NCBI RefSeq assembly: GCF_019343195.1
Contig: NZ_RPHB01000007.1
Coordinates: 1-64,000, forward strand
DNA: 64,000 bases
Reading direction: 5' to 3'
DNA from: Arthrospiribacter ruber
GTDB taxonomy: Bacteria > Bacteroidota > Bacteroidia > Cytophagales > Cyclobacteriaceae
Numbering within the stretch: position 1 is the first letter of the stretch; each line of letters starts with the position of its first letter. Made by a program: the position numbers and the translations under genes. Of the stretch, positions 17,169 through 26,894 are shown piece after piece. The notes beneath the pieces were generated by a model that did no database searches, was not told the origin of the DNA, and was given only the letters and a program-made list of their open reading frames with translations.

Positions 17169-19499
17169 TCACCTCCTCCAAAATCTCAACTTATCCTGAA
17201 ACCCTGGTGCTTCCAATTGAATCAGATAAATCCCTTTTGGCAAGCCTGAAAATTTCTCCTCCAAGTCACTTGACCCCAAATGCAATGAGAAATGCCGCTC
17301 TCCACTCATTCCAAAAACAGTAATCTCAACCTCTTTTGGATCTAAAAAAGAAGGTAACTGAAATTGGACTTCTCCGGACACATAGGGATTCGGAAATACT
17401 TTACTTGAAGTACCTTCCTTCCAAGTTTTTCCCTCCAGCCTAAACACCTCTGAAAAACTGTTTTTTCCATCAAAATCCACTTGCTCTAATTGGAAATAAG
17501 CATCCTCTTCTAGCTTCTCAGAATACCTAAATAAGTACTCCTGAATTCCTTCAGAATTCCCTTTGGAAGGGATTTCTGCAATCTTTTCAAACTCAAGCTC
17601 CCGGCTCTTTGCCCTATGAAGGACAAATTTTTCATTACCGTTTTCATTGGCAGTAGACCATGCTACCAAAATCCGGTTTCCCTCCCATTCTGCTTCCACG
17701 TGCATCCAATTAAGGGGAAGGATAGACATTAGCCTAAAGCTACCAACCGTGAAACTGCTCCCATTAAGCTCTCCAAACTCCAATGACCTTCTGGCCCAGA
17801 GTGTATCGGCATCCACGCCCGGCAAGTGAACCCCAGGAGCAGCCATACCATTACTCACCACCCTCAGGTCATCCACATCATCCACAATCAGGTTTTCTGC
17901 GGATATCCGAAGCTCTATAGGGTCAGTTGAGGCAGAAAGTCCGGAAAATTCAAAATAACTGTTCAACTGATACAATATAGGACTGCCGTCATTATCATCA
18001 AAATCAGGGTCCCAGTTGGCACCGGGAATTTCCATGAACCGCAGGGACAGGTCTCCTCCGGGAGATGAGCCTACCAACCTCACCCTTCTCACACCACCCT
18101 GGTAAGCATCTTCAAAGGGAAAAGTCGCATTTCTATCTTGTAAGGAAGTTGGCAAATTGTGGTACACCAAGGTATTCAGATTGAGCCATTTTCCACCATC
18201 CCATTCATACACCCCTCCACCATCAATATTGATATGTAAGTCGTGACCATCAAAATCCACCTGTCCATTACGCTGAAAGAAATTTGTCCTGATCCGCATA
18301 TCAGAGTCCAATACCAACCTCCCCCCACTTTTGTCAATTTCCACTTGAGAGTAATCAAAAACCTGTCCGATCACCTGTTGGATTTGATTTCCCTCAAACT
18401 TCAAAAAAGTCGGTGCTTCTACCAGATTCCCTCCGGAAAGCCTCGCCAAATCACCGGTCAAGAAAAGGGAGTCAGTTAATAGCTTTTGGGCATTGTTTTC
18501 GAAAATCAGGTTATGGTATCGCTTTGGTTGTCGGGTTCCTGCCAACGTTGTCCTCAACAAGTTTTGATTTCCTGAATTAGACCTGTAGTAAACATTACCC
18601 TCCATTTGAAAATTTATAGACTCCGCTACCGGATTGTTCCCCAGAAATACTGCATTCCCTGCTTCCTCCACCTGAAACAGTGAAGCGGGTATTGCATTTG
18701 TCCTTTGCAGTATACTTAGTGTGGCTCCGGTTCCGGTGCATTCTGAGATAAATGTGGCTCCTGACTCCACTACCAAATCCCCGAAAGCTCCGCCTCCATT
18801 GAAATCTACCTGATCATTAAAAGAAAAAGTACAGCAAATGGTAGTTCCTGCCGTATTCCTCCTTTGCAAAAGCGTCCCTGACCGTACCACAAAACGGGTG
18901 GACTTGAAAGGACTGTTTACCACTAGGGTTTGTCCAGGATTGGGATCAAAAATAACGGTAAACTTACTTCTGGTATTCTGAGCACTCCAAGAGGCCCTGT
19001 CTACGACAGTTCTCGAATCACCCCGAAAAACAATGGAACCTGTCACGGGATAAATCCAGTCTATCAGCGTGATGGCTGTGGATGAACCAACCAAAGTATA
19101 ATTGCCTCCTGCCCGCTCCATCAAGTGCAAGGAACCGTATACATCTAAATTGAATATCTGCAAGTTCAGCTTGCGGCCTGTACTTCCTTCAGCGTTGAAA
19201 TACACACTTCTGACTGCTTCATTGCCCGTGAGCCTGATCTCATGTCCAAAATCAATAAAAACATGGTTGTCCATTCCTGGCTTATCCGTTGCTGCAATCC
19301 AAATACTGCCATTCCAGACTTCCCAAATCAGCACATTGTTGAAATCTCCAGAAGCAATGGTCCTAAAGTCCCCCGTAACATGTGTGATTTGGGCATTTAG
19401 GGTATAATTGACCAAGAGCGCATAGAAAAAGGTAATAAACCAGTAAATTCGTGGCGAATGACAAAAAACCTTGCAGTATGTGATTTTCCCAAAAGTCAT
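17169..19499 (-). CDS. Secreted protein with type IX secretion sorting domain
   Basis: The 776-residue protein begins with a basic N-terminus and hydrophobic signal (WFITFFYALLVNYTLNAQ). A long beta-rich, probably beta-helical or lectin-like body follows, with repeated strand patterns such as VVDRASWSAQNTRSKFTVIF. It ends in a T9SS type A sorting domain (VFPNPYVSGEVQFQLPSF ... GLPKGIYLIQLE ... DKLRFWRR). The family is exported across the outer membrane by the type IX system and attached to the surface or released. The ligand or role of the body is unknown. It is a single gene next to lnb, which is divergently transcribed. Confidence 0.85.
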   Translation of the reverse strand: MTFGKITYCKVFCHSPRIYWFITFFYALLVNYTLNAQITHVTGDFRTIASGDFNNVLIWEVWNGSIWIAATDKPGMDNHVFIDFGHEIRLTGNEAVRSVYFNAEGSTGRKLNLQIFNLDVYGSLHLMERAGGNYTLVGSSTAITLIDWIYPVTGSIVFRGDSRTVVDRASWSAQNTRSKFTVIFDPNPGQTLVVNSPFKSTRFVVRSGTLLQRRNTAGTTICCTFSFNDQVDFNGGGAFGDLVVESGATFISECTGTGATLSILQRTNAIPASLFQVEEAGNAVFLGNNPVAESINFQMEGNVYYRSNSGNQNLLRTTLAGTRQPKRYHNLIFENNAQKLLTDSLFLTGDLARLSGGNLVEAPTFLKFEGNQIQQVIGQVFDYSQVEIDKSGGRLVLDSDMRIRTNFFQRNGQVDFDGHDLHINIDGGGVYEWDGGKWLNLNTLVYHNLPTSLQDRNATFPFEDAYQGGVRRVRLVGSSPGGDLSLRFMEIPGANWDPDFDDNDGSPILYQLNSYFEFSGLSASTDPIELRISAENLIVDDVDDLRVVSNGMAAPGVHLPGVDADTLWARRSLEFGELNGSSFTVGSFRLMSILPLNWMHVEAEWEGNRILVAWSTANENGNEKFVLHRAKSRELEFEKIAEIPSKGNSEGIQEYLFRYSEKLEEDAYFQLEQVDFDGKNSFSEVFRLEGKTWKEGTSSKVFPNPYVSGEVQFQLPSFLDPKEVEITVFGMSGERHFSLHLGSSDLEEKFSGLPKGIYLIQLEAPGFQDKLRFWRR

Positions 19500-19534
19500 C
19501 GTTGATAAAAAGTTGAAATCCTGATAAAATTAGT

Positions 19535-20728
19535 TTGATGAAATCCCTTTTAAAAAAATTCCTGCTCATCTATCCGTTTATTTATTCGGTTATTTTTTTG
19601 GTAAATGCTCAGGATTACAGGATAAGCCTACTTACCTGCGATCCGGGCGACGAACTATATTCAGCATTTGGCCACAGTGCCATACGGGTGGTGGACCCTA
19701 CCACGGACCAGGACCTGGTATTCAATTACGGCACCTTCGATTTCAATACGCCTTTTTTCTATGTGAAATTCACCCAAAGGACACTAGATTACATGCTCAG
19801 TGTATCCACTTTTGAGCGCTTTCAGGTAGAATACAATTACTTCCAGAGAAATATGAGGGAGCAGGTACTGGATCTCAATCCGGATCAGGCCCGAAGACTG
19901 GTGTTGTTTCTGGAAGAAAATTACAGGCCGGAAAACCGTTTCTACCGCTACGACTTTTTCTATGACAATTGCGCCACAAGAATCCGGGATGCCATGGAAA
20001 CCATTCTAGGACCTCAACTGGACTGGAATGAGCCAGTGGATGCAGAGTTAAAAACCTTCAGAAACCTCATAGATGAATATGTCTATCCACTTCCTTGGGC
20101 GGATTTTGGAATTGACCTCGCTTTGGGATCGGTGATCGACCGCTATGCCACGGAAAGGGAAAAGCAATTTTTACCCGATTATATGGAAGCGGCATTTGGA
20201 AGGGCCATGGTTGTAGGAGATGGGCCTACCAGACCCTTGGTGAAAGAAGCACAGGTCATCCTCGACTTTCCCCCAAGAGAAAGCGAAGTGGACCTTTTCA
20301 ACCCTTATATCCTTTGGTGGGTTTTTGCTATCGCAGTAATGGGACTGACCTTTGTTGGTTTTAGAAAAAAGCGGCTTTTCAAAGGTTTTGACATTGCATT
20401 CTTCTCCGTACTTGGACTATTGGGAATATTGATTGTGATACTTTGGTTTTTCACTTTTCATTCACAGACCAAGTACAATTGGAACATCCTTTGGGCATTT
20501 CCTGGACACTTGGCTTTGGCCATAGGGCTTTATTCAGGTAAAGTCCGCCCTTGGCTTAAAAAATACCTTTTGCTTGCTTTGATCATGGCCAATCTCGCTT
20601 TGGTTTTTTGGATCACAGGAATCCAATCCTTCCACCCCAGCATCGTACCATTGTTGCTGGTGATCTTACTGAGAACTAACTTCCTCTATTACAATCTGGG
20701 GAAGTTTATTCCGGCAAAATCGGGGTAA
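19535..20728 (+). CDS. lnb: Lipoprotein N-acyltransferase Lnb (DUF4105)
   Basis: The 397-residue protein has a signal anchor (FLLIYPFIYSVIFLVNAQ) and a periplasmic DUF4105 domain with conserved AFGHSAIRV (His), NYGTFDF and YDNCATRIRD (Cys). Five C-terminal transmembrane helices follow (for example PYILWWVFAIAVMGLTFVGF and YLLLALIMANLALVFW). This layout matches Lnb, which N-acylates the terminal cysteine of lipoproteins in Bacteroidetes, where Lnt is often absent. The His and Cys are the likely catalytic pair. The family is recognised with good confidence; activity in this strain is inferred. Confidence 0.8.
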   Translation: MMKSLLKKFLLIYPFIYSVIFLVNAQDYRISLLTCDPGDELYSAFGHSAIRVVDPTTDQDLVFNYGTFDFNTPFFYVKFTQRTLDYMLSVSTFERFQVEYNYFQRNMREQVLDLNPDQARRLVLFLEENYRPENRFYRYDFFYDNCATRIRDAMETILGPQLDWNEPVDAELKTFRNLIDEYVYPLPWADFGIDLALGSVIDRYATEREKQFLPDYMEAAFGRAMVVGDGPTRPLVKEAQVILDFPPRESEVDLFNPYILWWVFAIAVMGLTFVGFRKKRLFKGFDIAFFSVLGLLGILIVILWFFTFHSQTKYNWNILWAFPGHLALAIGLYSGKVRPWLKKYLLLALIMANLALVFWITGIQSFHPSIVPLLLVILLRTNFLYYNLGKFIPAKSG

Positions 20729-20790
20729 TTGTTTAAGTCCAAAACTATTTACACCCCCAGTCATGTTATACCTGATCTAGACAAAGAAAA

Positions 20791-22827
20791 ATGGACTTCA
20801 AAATTCAATCCGATTACAAACCCACAGGTGATCAGCCTGAAGCAATCCGACAATTGACTGATGGCATCCAAAATGGAGACAGGGCTCAGGTTTTGCTTGG
20901 TGTTACCGGTTCCGGAAAAACTTTTACCATGGCGAATGTTATCAAGGAAGTCCAGAAACCTACTCTTGTGCTTTGTCACAACAAGACACTTGCAGCGCAG
21001 TTGTACGGGGAGTTTAAGCAGTTTTTCCCGGAAAATGCGGTGGAATACTTTATTTCCTATTATGATTACTACCAGCCGGAGGCATTTATTCCTACCAGCG
21101 GAACATACATAGAAAAAGACCTGTCCATCAACGATGAAATTGAAAAATTGAGGCTTAGCGCCACTTCAGCCCTGCTCTCAGGAAGAAGGGATGTCATTGT
21201 GGTGGCTTCGGTTTCTTGTATTTATGGTATCGGAAATCCGGAAGAGTTCGGAAAAAATGTCATCAGGCTTCAGGAAGGGGACAGAATACCGAGAAACCAG
21301 CTGCTTTTCAAACTTGTGGACATCCTCTACAGCCGTACCAACAATGAACTGACGCATGGAACTTTCCGTGTGAAGGGGGATACGGTTGATATTTTTGTGG
21401 CTTATGCAGATTTTGGGTACAGGATATTTTTCTGGGGGGATGAAATAGAAGCCATACACCGCATCGATCCCGCAAGTGGCAAAAAGCTTTCAGATGAAAA
21501 AATCATCTCCATTTTCCCGGCCAACCTTTTTGTTACCGGAAGAGATGTGATTGATACAGCCATTCATGAGATTCAGGATGACCTTATGGCACAAGTTTCG
21601 TTTTTTGAAAAAGACATGAAACTTATAGAAGCCAAAAGGTTAAGGGAAAGAACTGAGTTTGATTTGGAGATGATCAGGGAGTTGGGATACTGTTCGGGCG
21701 TGGAAAACTATTCCAGATATTTTGACAGAAGAAATCCAGGAACCAGACCCTTCTGTCTTTTGGATTATTTTCCGGATGATTATCTGATGGTCATCGATGA
21801 AAGTCACGTGACTGTACCTCAGGTCAGGGGAATGTGGGGAGGAGACCGATCCAGGAAAATCAATTTGGTCGATTATGGATTCAGGTTGCCTTCGGCTCTT
21901 GACAACCGGCCCTTAAATTTTGATGAGTTTGAAAGCCTCATCAATCAGGTCGTCTACGTAAGTGCTACTCCGGCGGATTACGAACTCGCCCAGACTGAAG
22001 GCATCGTCGTGGAGCAGATCATCCGGCCTACAGGTTTACTTGACCCCATCATCGATGTACGGCCAAGTGGCAATCAGATTGATGATCTCTTGGAAGAAAT
22101 AGATGAAAGGGTAAAATCAGGAGACAGGGTACTGGTCACTACACTGACGAAGAGGATGGCTGAAGAATTACAAAAATTTCTGGAAAGAGCTGGAGTCAAA
22201 AGCCGCTATATCCATTCGGAGGTCAAGCCTCTGGACAGGGTAGAAATCCTGCGCGAGCTCAGACTGGGTGTCTTTGATGTGTTGGTTGGGGTCAATTTGC
22301 TCAGGGAAGGACTGGATTTGCCAGAGGTTTCACTGGTAGCCATACTTGATGCAGACAAGGAAGGATTTTTGAGAAATGAAAGATCACTGGTGCAGACAAT
22401 TGGGAGGGCGGCCAGAAATGTAAATGGAAAGGTCATCATGTATGCAGATAAAACCACTGAGTCCATGCGCATGGCCATTGATGAAACCAAAAGAAGGAGA
22501 AGTATACAAATGGCCTACAATGAAGAACATGGCATTACCCCTACTACTATTCTCAAGTCAAAAGATAAAATTCTTGGACAAACGAAAGTGGCGGACAGCA
22601 AGCGGAACGCCAAAGTGTACGAAGACACTACCAATGCAGAAGCCTTGGTGGCAGCAGATCCGGTAGTCCAGTACCTCAGCAAAGACAAGCTCGAAAAACT
22701 CATCGCTCAAACTCAAAAGCAAATGGAAAAGGCTGCCAAAGAGTTGAATTTTATGGAAGCAGCCAGACTAAGGGACGAGTGGCAAGGACTCAAAAACAGA
22801 CTTTCTGAGCTTGAAAGAGGCGTCTAA
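20791..22827 (+). CDS. uvrB: UvrABC excision nuclease subunit B
   Basis: This full-length UvrB (678 aa, family usual about 660-700) has the Walker A motif [14 protein letters not shown], the beta-hairpin region [29 protein letters not shown], the Ser-Ala-Thr segment YVSATP, and helicase motifs V and VI ([26 protein letters not shown] and QTIGRAARN). A C-terminal UVR domain ([19 protein letters not shown]) binds UvrC. It damage-checks DNA with UvrA in nucleotide excision repair. It is a single gene, 62 bp after lnb. Confidence 0.97.
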   Translation: MDFKIQSDYKPTGDQPEAIRQLTDGIQNGDRAQVLLGVTGSGKTFTMANVIKEVQKPTLVLCHNKTLAAQLYGEFKQFFPENAVEYFISYYDYYQPEAFIPTSGTYIEKDLSINDEIEKLRLSATSALLSGRRDVIVVASVSCIYGIGNPEEFGKNVIRLQEGDRIPRNQLLFKLVDILYSRTNNELTHGTFRVKGDTVDIFVAYADFGYRIFFWGDEIEAIHRIDPASGKKLSDEKIISIFPANLFVTGRDVIDTAIHEIQDDLMAQVSFFEKDMKLIEAKRLRERTEFDLEMIRELGYCSGVENYSRYFDRRNPGTRPFCLLDYFPDDYLMVIDESHVTVPQVRGMWGGDRSRKINLVDYGFRLPSALDNRPLNFDEFESLINQVVYVSATPADYELAQTEGIVVEQIIRPTGLLDPIIDVRPSGNQIDDLLEEIDERVKSGDRVLVTTLTKRMAEELQKFLERAGVKSRYIHSEVKPLDRVEILRELRLGVFDVLVGVNLLREGLDLPEVSLVAILDADKEGFLRNERSLVQTIGRAARNVNGKVIMYADKTTESMRMAIDETKRRRSIQMAYNEEHGITPTTILKSKDKILGQTKVADSKRNAKVYEDTTNAEALVAADPVVQYLSKDKLEKLIAQTQKQMEKAAKELNFMEAARLRDEWQGLKNRLSELERGV

Positions 22828-22897
22828 GGTCTGATTCGCCCTATCTATTACTTAGGATCAACAATACTGACAACGCTTGTAATTGATTCATATTTGG

Positions 22898-22909
22898 TGT
22901 AAATTTACA
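22898..22909. promoter_or_regulatory. Palindromic promoter/operator of parDE
   Basis: TGTAAATTTACA is a perfect 12-bp palindrome 13 bp upstream of the parD start. It contains a -7-like TAAATTTA, with TTG at 22877-22879 as possible -33 element. ParD-type proteins usually autorepress on such sites. Confidence 0.45.
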
Positions 22910-22922
22910 TCAAAAACAAATT

Positions 22923-23162
22923 ATGCCAAGACAAAGTATTTCTTTCTCAAAACCAAACGACGAATGGCTGAAAGCCCAAATCGAAAGTCAGGAATATTCA
23001 AGTAAAAGTGAGCTTGTAAACGATCTGATTAGACAGGCTCGTAAACAGCAAGCACAAATTGACTGGTTAAGAGCAAAATTAGAACATGCTGAAAGAAGCG
23101 GGTTCACAAGTGATACAAAAGAGGAGATTTTAAAACAGTCAAAGACTCTGCTTAATGGCTGA
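22923..23162 (+). CDS. parD: ParD-like ribbon-helix-helix antitoxin
   Basis: The 79-residue protein opens with a ribbon-helix-helix DNA-binding part (QSISFSKPNDEWLKAQIESQEYSSKSELVNDLIRQARKQQ). A short acidic/helical toxin-wrapping tail ends in KEEILKQSKTLLNG. It overlaps the next gene by 8 bp, the usual parDE arrangement. It neutralises ParE and probably represses its own promoter at 22898. Confidence 0.85.
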   Translation: MPRQSISFSKPNDEWLKAQIESQEYSSKSELVNDLIRQARKQQAQIDWLRAKLEHAERSGFTSDTKEEILKQSKTLLNG

Positions 23163-23442
23163 GTATAAATTAAGTAATGCAGCCAAAGAGGACCTGATTC
23201 GTATTCATCACTACGGGATCAAAAATTTTGGTGCAGCCCAAGCTGATAAGTACTTTGATTCTTTTTTTAAATGCTTTGAAATTATTGCCGAGAGACCATT
23301 TGCTTTTGAATCTGTCGATTACATAAAAACAGGATATAGAAGATGTCCTTGTGGTTCTGACTCAATATTTTATAGAATCAATGAAAATATGGTTGAGATA
23401 ATGGCAATTGTTGGAATGCAAGATTTAAATAATACGCTATAA
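23155..23442 (+). CDS. parE: ParE-family toxin (RelE/ParE fold)
   Basis: The 95-residue protein has the ParE pattern: YKLSNAAKEDLIRIHHYGI at the start, a middle helix, then YRRCPCGSDSIFYRINENMVEIMAIVG, the strand pair with conserved Arg and Tyr. Known ParE proteins inhibit DNA gyrase. It starts inside the end of parD, indicating translational coupling. It looks intact. Confidence 0.85.
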   Translation: MAEYKLSNAAKEDLIRIHHYGIKNFGAAQADKYFDSFFKCFEIIAERPFAFESVDYIKTGYRRCPCGSDSIFYRINENMVEIMAIVGMQDLNNTL

Positions 23443-23710
23443 CACATTGGAATTTGAATTGTTTTGAAATAACAAAGTACTCTTCGAATTCCAGTAAATG
23501 GCTCTATTGAATTTTGTAATACACAACTCACAACATATATAGCCCTGGTCTTACAGGTATGTACATAGCTGTTGGGGAGGTTCTTAAAGCTTAGGATTGC
23601 GACTCTTTATTTCGTATTTACTGATACGCCCAATCAGGGACTTATTATCCTTTCGTTTTGACAACCTATTGAAAAATTTAAGCTTTTATTAATCAGAAAT
23701 CCATCACCTT

Positions 23711-24355
23711 ATGACCTTACAAGACGTTCAGCAAATAGCAAAGCAAGGAGAAGGACTCAAGGTGGAGTTCAAGAAAAAAGCAGCATTTCCGGAGAAGATT
23801 GTGAAGGAAGTCATAGCCTTGGCCAATACAGATGGTGGAAATTTACTGATCGGAGTCGACGATGATGGTACCGTAAGCGGTCAGAGGTTTATCGAAGAGG
23901 ATGTCTTTGTGATGGAAAAAGCCATAAATGAGCTCATCAGGCCAAAACTCTCCTATAGCCTGGAGATCATAAAACTCAACCCCAAAAAAGGAGTGGCCAT
24001 TTTTACTTTTGAAAGATCTCCCGGAAGACCTCATTTTATGATGGATGAAAAAAAGAAAAAAGCTTTCGTAAGGGCTGCTGACAGAAGCATCCAAGCCAGC
24101 AGGGAAATGTGGGAGATTCTCAGAAGGGGCAAAAACCCTAAGGACATGGTATTTACTTATGGGGAGAAAGAAACTTTATTGATGAAAGCACTGGAAGAAA
24201 ATGAAAGAATTACGGTAAAGGAATATCAGAAACTGGCCAAGCTACCACGATTTGTTGCCTCCAAGACTTTAATCAGGCTGGTATTGGCCAATGTCATCAA
24301 AATTGTCCCGCAGGAAAACGAGGATTATTTTATTCTGAAGGAAGTGAGGCATTGA
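23711..24355 (+). CDS. AlbA_2 (Schlafen-type) DNA-binding protein
   Basis: The 214-residue protein has an AlbA_2 domain in its first half: EGLKVEFKKKAAFPEKIVKEVIALANTDGG, LLIGVDDDGTVSG and RPHFMMDEKKKKAFVRAADRS. A C-terminal winged-helix-like part follows. Such proteins bind nucleic acids and are often single transcription regulators. Its end overlaps the convergent deaminase gene by 26 bp. No partner gene is evident. The 268 bp upstream (23443-23710) contain no supported gene. Confidence 0.75.
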   Translation: MTLQDVQQIAKQGEGLKVEFKKKAAFPEKIVKEVIALANTDGGNLLIGVDDDGTVSGQRFIEEDVFVMEKAINELIRPKLSYSLEIIKLNPKKGVAIFTFERSPGRPHFMMDEKKKKAFVRAADRSIQASREMWEILRRGKNPKDMVFTYGEKETLLMKALEENERITVKEYQKLAKLPRFVASKTLIRLVLANVIKIVPQENEDYFILKEVRH

Positions 24356-25247
24356 ACCGACTGTTGAATCCGGCTATCCCCTGAAGCCCTCCGGTGTGAA
24401 TTGCAAGAATCCGGCTTCCTTTGGGAAAAAAACCTTGCTTGATCATTTCTATGACACCATACATCATCTTTCCAGTGTAGACAGGATCCAAAGGAATCTG
24501 ATGCAGGTAATGAAATTTACGGATAAATTCAATCAGCTCAGGCTGGAATTTTCCATATCCCCCAAAATGATAATTATCCACTATCGTCAACTCGCCCTTG
24601 GGCTTTATATGAAATTTATCAAGCAGTTCGGATATTTCTCCATGTATGAATTCACCTTTTAGAGAAGAGAACCCCAACAGATGCTGGTTTGGCTGGATAC
24701 GCTTCGCTAATCCAGCCAAGGTCCCTCCTGTACCGACACTACTGGTAACATGCGTAAAATCCTCATCCTCATTCCCTAGGATTTCGGCGGCTCCTTTTAT
24801 GGCAAGGGAATTGGTGCCTCCTTCAGGAATAAGGAAAAAGGCGCCGAACTTTTCCCTAAGACTTTCCAAAAATTGATCTTGCTTTTTCTTCCTGTATTCT
24901 TCCCTACTGATATAATGAAGCCGCATACCGGCGTCCTCTGCATATTGTAGAGTAGGATTCAAAGGCTTTGTTTCTTCTCCCCTTATGATTCCTATGCATT
25001 CAAATCCCCCTTGCTTGGCCGCCGCCGCAGTAGCATAGATATGATTGGAAAAAGCTCCTCCAAAGGTCAACAAAGTGCTCTTACCTTGTCTCCGTGCTTC
25101 TTCCAGGTTGTATTTCAATTTAAAAAACTTGTTGCCGGACACCAACTCATTAATCCTGTCCAGTCGCTTTAAATACAGACGTACCCCCATGTCTTCAAAA
25201 GCAGGGCGAATGATCTCAGAAGTCGGGACCTTGGCGGGAATCAACAT
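24330..25247 (-). CDS. PLP-dependent ACC deaminase / D-cysteine desulfhydrase family
   Basis: This fold-type II PLP enzyme has a start at ATG 25247 (MLIPAKVPTSEIIRPAFEDM). The frame extending to 25487 overlaps rluD and is not credible. Visible motifs are SGNKFFKLKYNLEEARRQ with the PLP lysine, LTFGGAFSNHIYATAAA, the phosphate-binding SSVGTGGTLAGLA and VYTGKMMYGVIE. The family splits into ACC deaminase and D-cysteine desulfhydrase, and which reaction applies is undecided. In a genome with D-amino acid-type genes nearby, desulfhydrase activity is plausible. Confidence 0.85.
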   Translation of the reverse strand: MLIPAKVPTSEIIRPAFEDMGVRLYLKRLDRINELVSGNKFFKLKYNLEEARRQGKSTLLTFGGAFSNHIYATAAAAKQGGFECIGIIRGEETKPLNPTLQYAEDAGMRLHYISREEYRKKKQDQFLESLREKFGAFFLIPEGGTNSLAIKGAAEILGNEDEDFTHVTSSVGTGGTLAGLAKRIQPNQHLLGFSSLKGEFIHGEISELLDKFHIKPKGELTIVDNYHFGGYGKFQPELIEFIRKFHYLHQIPLDPVYTGKMMYGVIEMIKQGFFPKGSRILAIHTGGLQGIAGFNSRFNASLPSE

Positions 25248-25310
25248 GGTATTTTGGTTAATTGACTCCCAAATATCCGAAACTTTCCCAAATGCCCTTA
25301 TTTTTGCAGA

Positions 25311-26351
25311 ATGACTACATACCAGGAAGAGGAAAATTTTGAAGAAGAAGAAGAAGTTGAACTCTATGAACACCATCAGATAGATGTGGACAAAGGGCAG
25401 ACCCTGACCCGGATCGATAAATTTTTGACAGATAAAATTGCCAATGCCACCCGCAACAAGGTCCAAAATGCCATTGAGGCAGGGCATGTTTTGGTTAATG
25501 AAAATAAGGTCAAGTCAAATTACAAAATCAAACCATTTGATCAGATCCGGATTTTCCTTGAAAAGCCTGTTGCAGATACAGAAGTCATTCCGGAAAACAT
25601 ACCCCTGAACATCGTCTATGAAGACGATCACCTGCTATTGGTAGACAAACCTGCAGGAATGGTGGTTCATCCCGCCTATGGAAACCGGACCGGTACCTTG
25701 GTCAATGCTTTGGTGTACTACTTCAACCACCTGCCTACCATGCCCGGAAACACCGGAAGGCCTGGCTTGGTCCATAGGATAGACAAAGATACCTCTGGGC
25801 TCTTGGTAATAGCCAAATCAGAAGAAGCCATGACCAATCTTGCCAATCAATTCTTTCACCACCATATCGAGCGAACCTATTTCGCCTTGGTATGGGGAGA
25901 GCCAGCGGAAGATCAGGGTACTATAAATGCCCACATTGGCCGAAGTGCTAAGGACAGAAGGGTGATGGAAGCTTTTCCTGATGGTTCTCAAGGCAAACAT
26001 GCCATTACCCATTATAAAGTTCTCAAAAGACTTCGCTATGTATCCCTTGTACAGTGCAATCTCGAAACCGGTAGGACGCATCAGATCAGGGCACACATGA
26101 AGCATATTGGACATCCTTTGTTCAATGATGCTACCTATGGAGGAGATAAAATCAGAAAAGGCACCCAGTTTTCCAAGTACAAAACTTTTATCAAAAACTG
26201 CTTTGAAATTTTACCACGACAAGCCCTACATGCCATGTCTTTGGGTTTCACTCACCCTTTAAGTGGAGAGAAAATGTACTTTGAAAGCCCACTCCCAGAG
26301 GAATTTCAAGCCCTCATACAGAAATGGGAAAACTACGTAAATTTTGAATAG
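25311..26351 (+). CDS. rluD: 23S rRNA pseudouridine synthase RluD type
   Basis: The 346-residue protein starts with an acidic segment, then an S4 RNA-binding domain (about residues 30-90: RIDKFLTDKIANATRNKVQNAI). The RluA-family catalytic domain contains HRIDKDTSG at 155-163, with catalytic Asp158, and the late TGRTHQIRAHMKHIGHP. It makes pseudouridines in helix 69 of 23S rRNA. It is divergent from the deaminase gene. Confidence 0.93.
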   Translation: MTTYQEEENFEEEEEVELYEHHQIDVDKGQTLTRIDKFLTDKIANATRNKVQNAIEAGHVLVNENKVKSNYKIKPFDQIRIFLEKPVADTEVIPENIPLNIVYEDDHLLLVDKPAGMVVHPAYGNRTGTLVNALVYYFNHLPTMPGNTGRPGLVHRIDKDTSGLLVIAKSEEAMTNLANQFFHHHIERTYFALVWGEPAEDQGTINAHIGRSAKDRRVMEAFPDGSQGKHAITHYKVLKRLRYVSLVQCNLETGRTHQIRAHMKHIGHPLFNDATYGGDKIRKGTQFSKYKTFIKNCFEILPRQALHAMSLGFTHPLSGEKMYFESPLPEEFQALIQKWENYVNFE

Positions 26352-26562
26352 AGCATTCAACATCTTCAAAAATTCAGAATTTAAAGAAAGAGTTGTGGAA
26401 TTTCAGGTTTTGGAAACTCAAATACCGTTATCAAGTTTTCAAAAGTGGCAGTTCCGCAATCGTTGTAGAATTACAAATTATTAATATTTATGTCAAATTT
26501 TAAAAATAATGTATTTTTTCAGTTATTTTATTACAACATTATTAAAATATACCCGAACATAT

Positions 26563-26570
26563 TACCTTTG
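26563..26570 (+). promoter_or_regulatory. -7 box for tRNA-like RNA 1
   Basis: TACCTTTG fits the Bacteroidetes -7 consensus TAnnTTTG exactly and lies about 7 bp before the likely RNA start. No clear TTG is seen at -33 (TTA at the expected place). Confidence 0.6.
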
Positions 26571-26576
26571 TAGTGT

Positions 26577-26724
26577 TGGTAGTTTTAAAAAAACCAACGA
26601 GAATGTAGGATTGCAATAGAGAGGAATAGTATTCCGAAGGCGCAAATCCTTCTCCTACATCAGGTTATTTTGGGTTTATTGTTAATTGACTAAAGCTGTG
26701 AAATACTGTTTCGCAGCTTTTTTG
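26577..26724 (+). ncRNA. tRNA-like small RNA 1 (mini tRNA-like structure)
   Basis: The predicted transcript has three parts. First is a hairpin GTTGGT...ACCAAC. Second is a tRNA-like fold (26604-26659): acceptor TGTAGGA paired perfectly with TCCTACA (26653-26659), directly preceded by a T-arm (GAAGG-CGCAAAT-CCTTC, 26636-26652). The D and anticodon arms are replaced by a 25-nt stretch with hairpin GGAAT-AGT-ATTCC. Third is an intrinsic terminator. It lacks the canonical TTC of a T-loop and any anticodon, so it is not a normal tRNA. Promoter and terminator make transcription likely. Its function is unknown. Confidence 0.55.
26692..26723 (+). terminator. Terminator of tRNA-like RNA 1
   Basis: AAAGCTG-T-GAAA ... 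TTTC-G-CAGCTTT followed by a run of T is an intrinsic terminator 33 bp after the tRNA-like structure. Confidence 0.8.
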
Positions 26725-26880
26725 CTTTTATAGGGTCTAAAACCCATTGAAAAATCCATAATTAAAAGTAAGATTCAGAAAGTAATTTTCCATATCAATA
26801 CCTAAAAAGTGTATTTTTTAAAAATAATGTAATTTTTAACTCATTTATTTGATTTATTTTTAACAAATCAATCACTTTGC

Positions 26881-26888
26881 TAATTTTG
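26881..26888 (+). promoter_or_regulatory. -7 box for tRNA-like RNA 2
   Basis: TAATTTTG matches TAnnTTTG exactly and lies upstream of the second structured RNA. An AT-rich tract precedes it without a clear TTG. Confidence 0.55.
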
Positions 26889-26894
26889 AACCAC

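Noticed and set aside
25248-25487. N-terminal extension of the PLP deaminase
   Set aside because: It overlaps rluD on the other strand and gives a Phe-rich artificial sequence; the family start fits ATG 25247.
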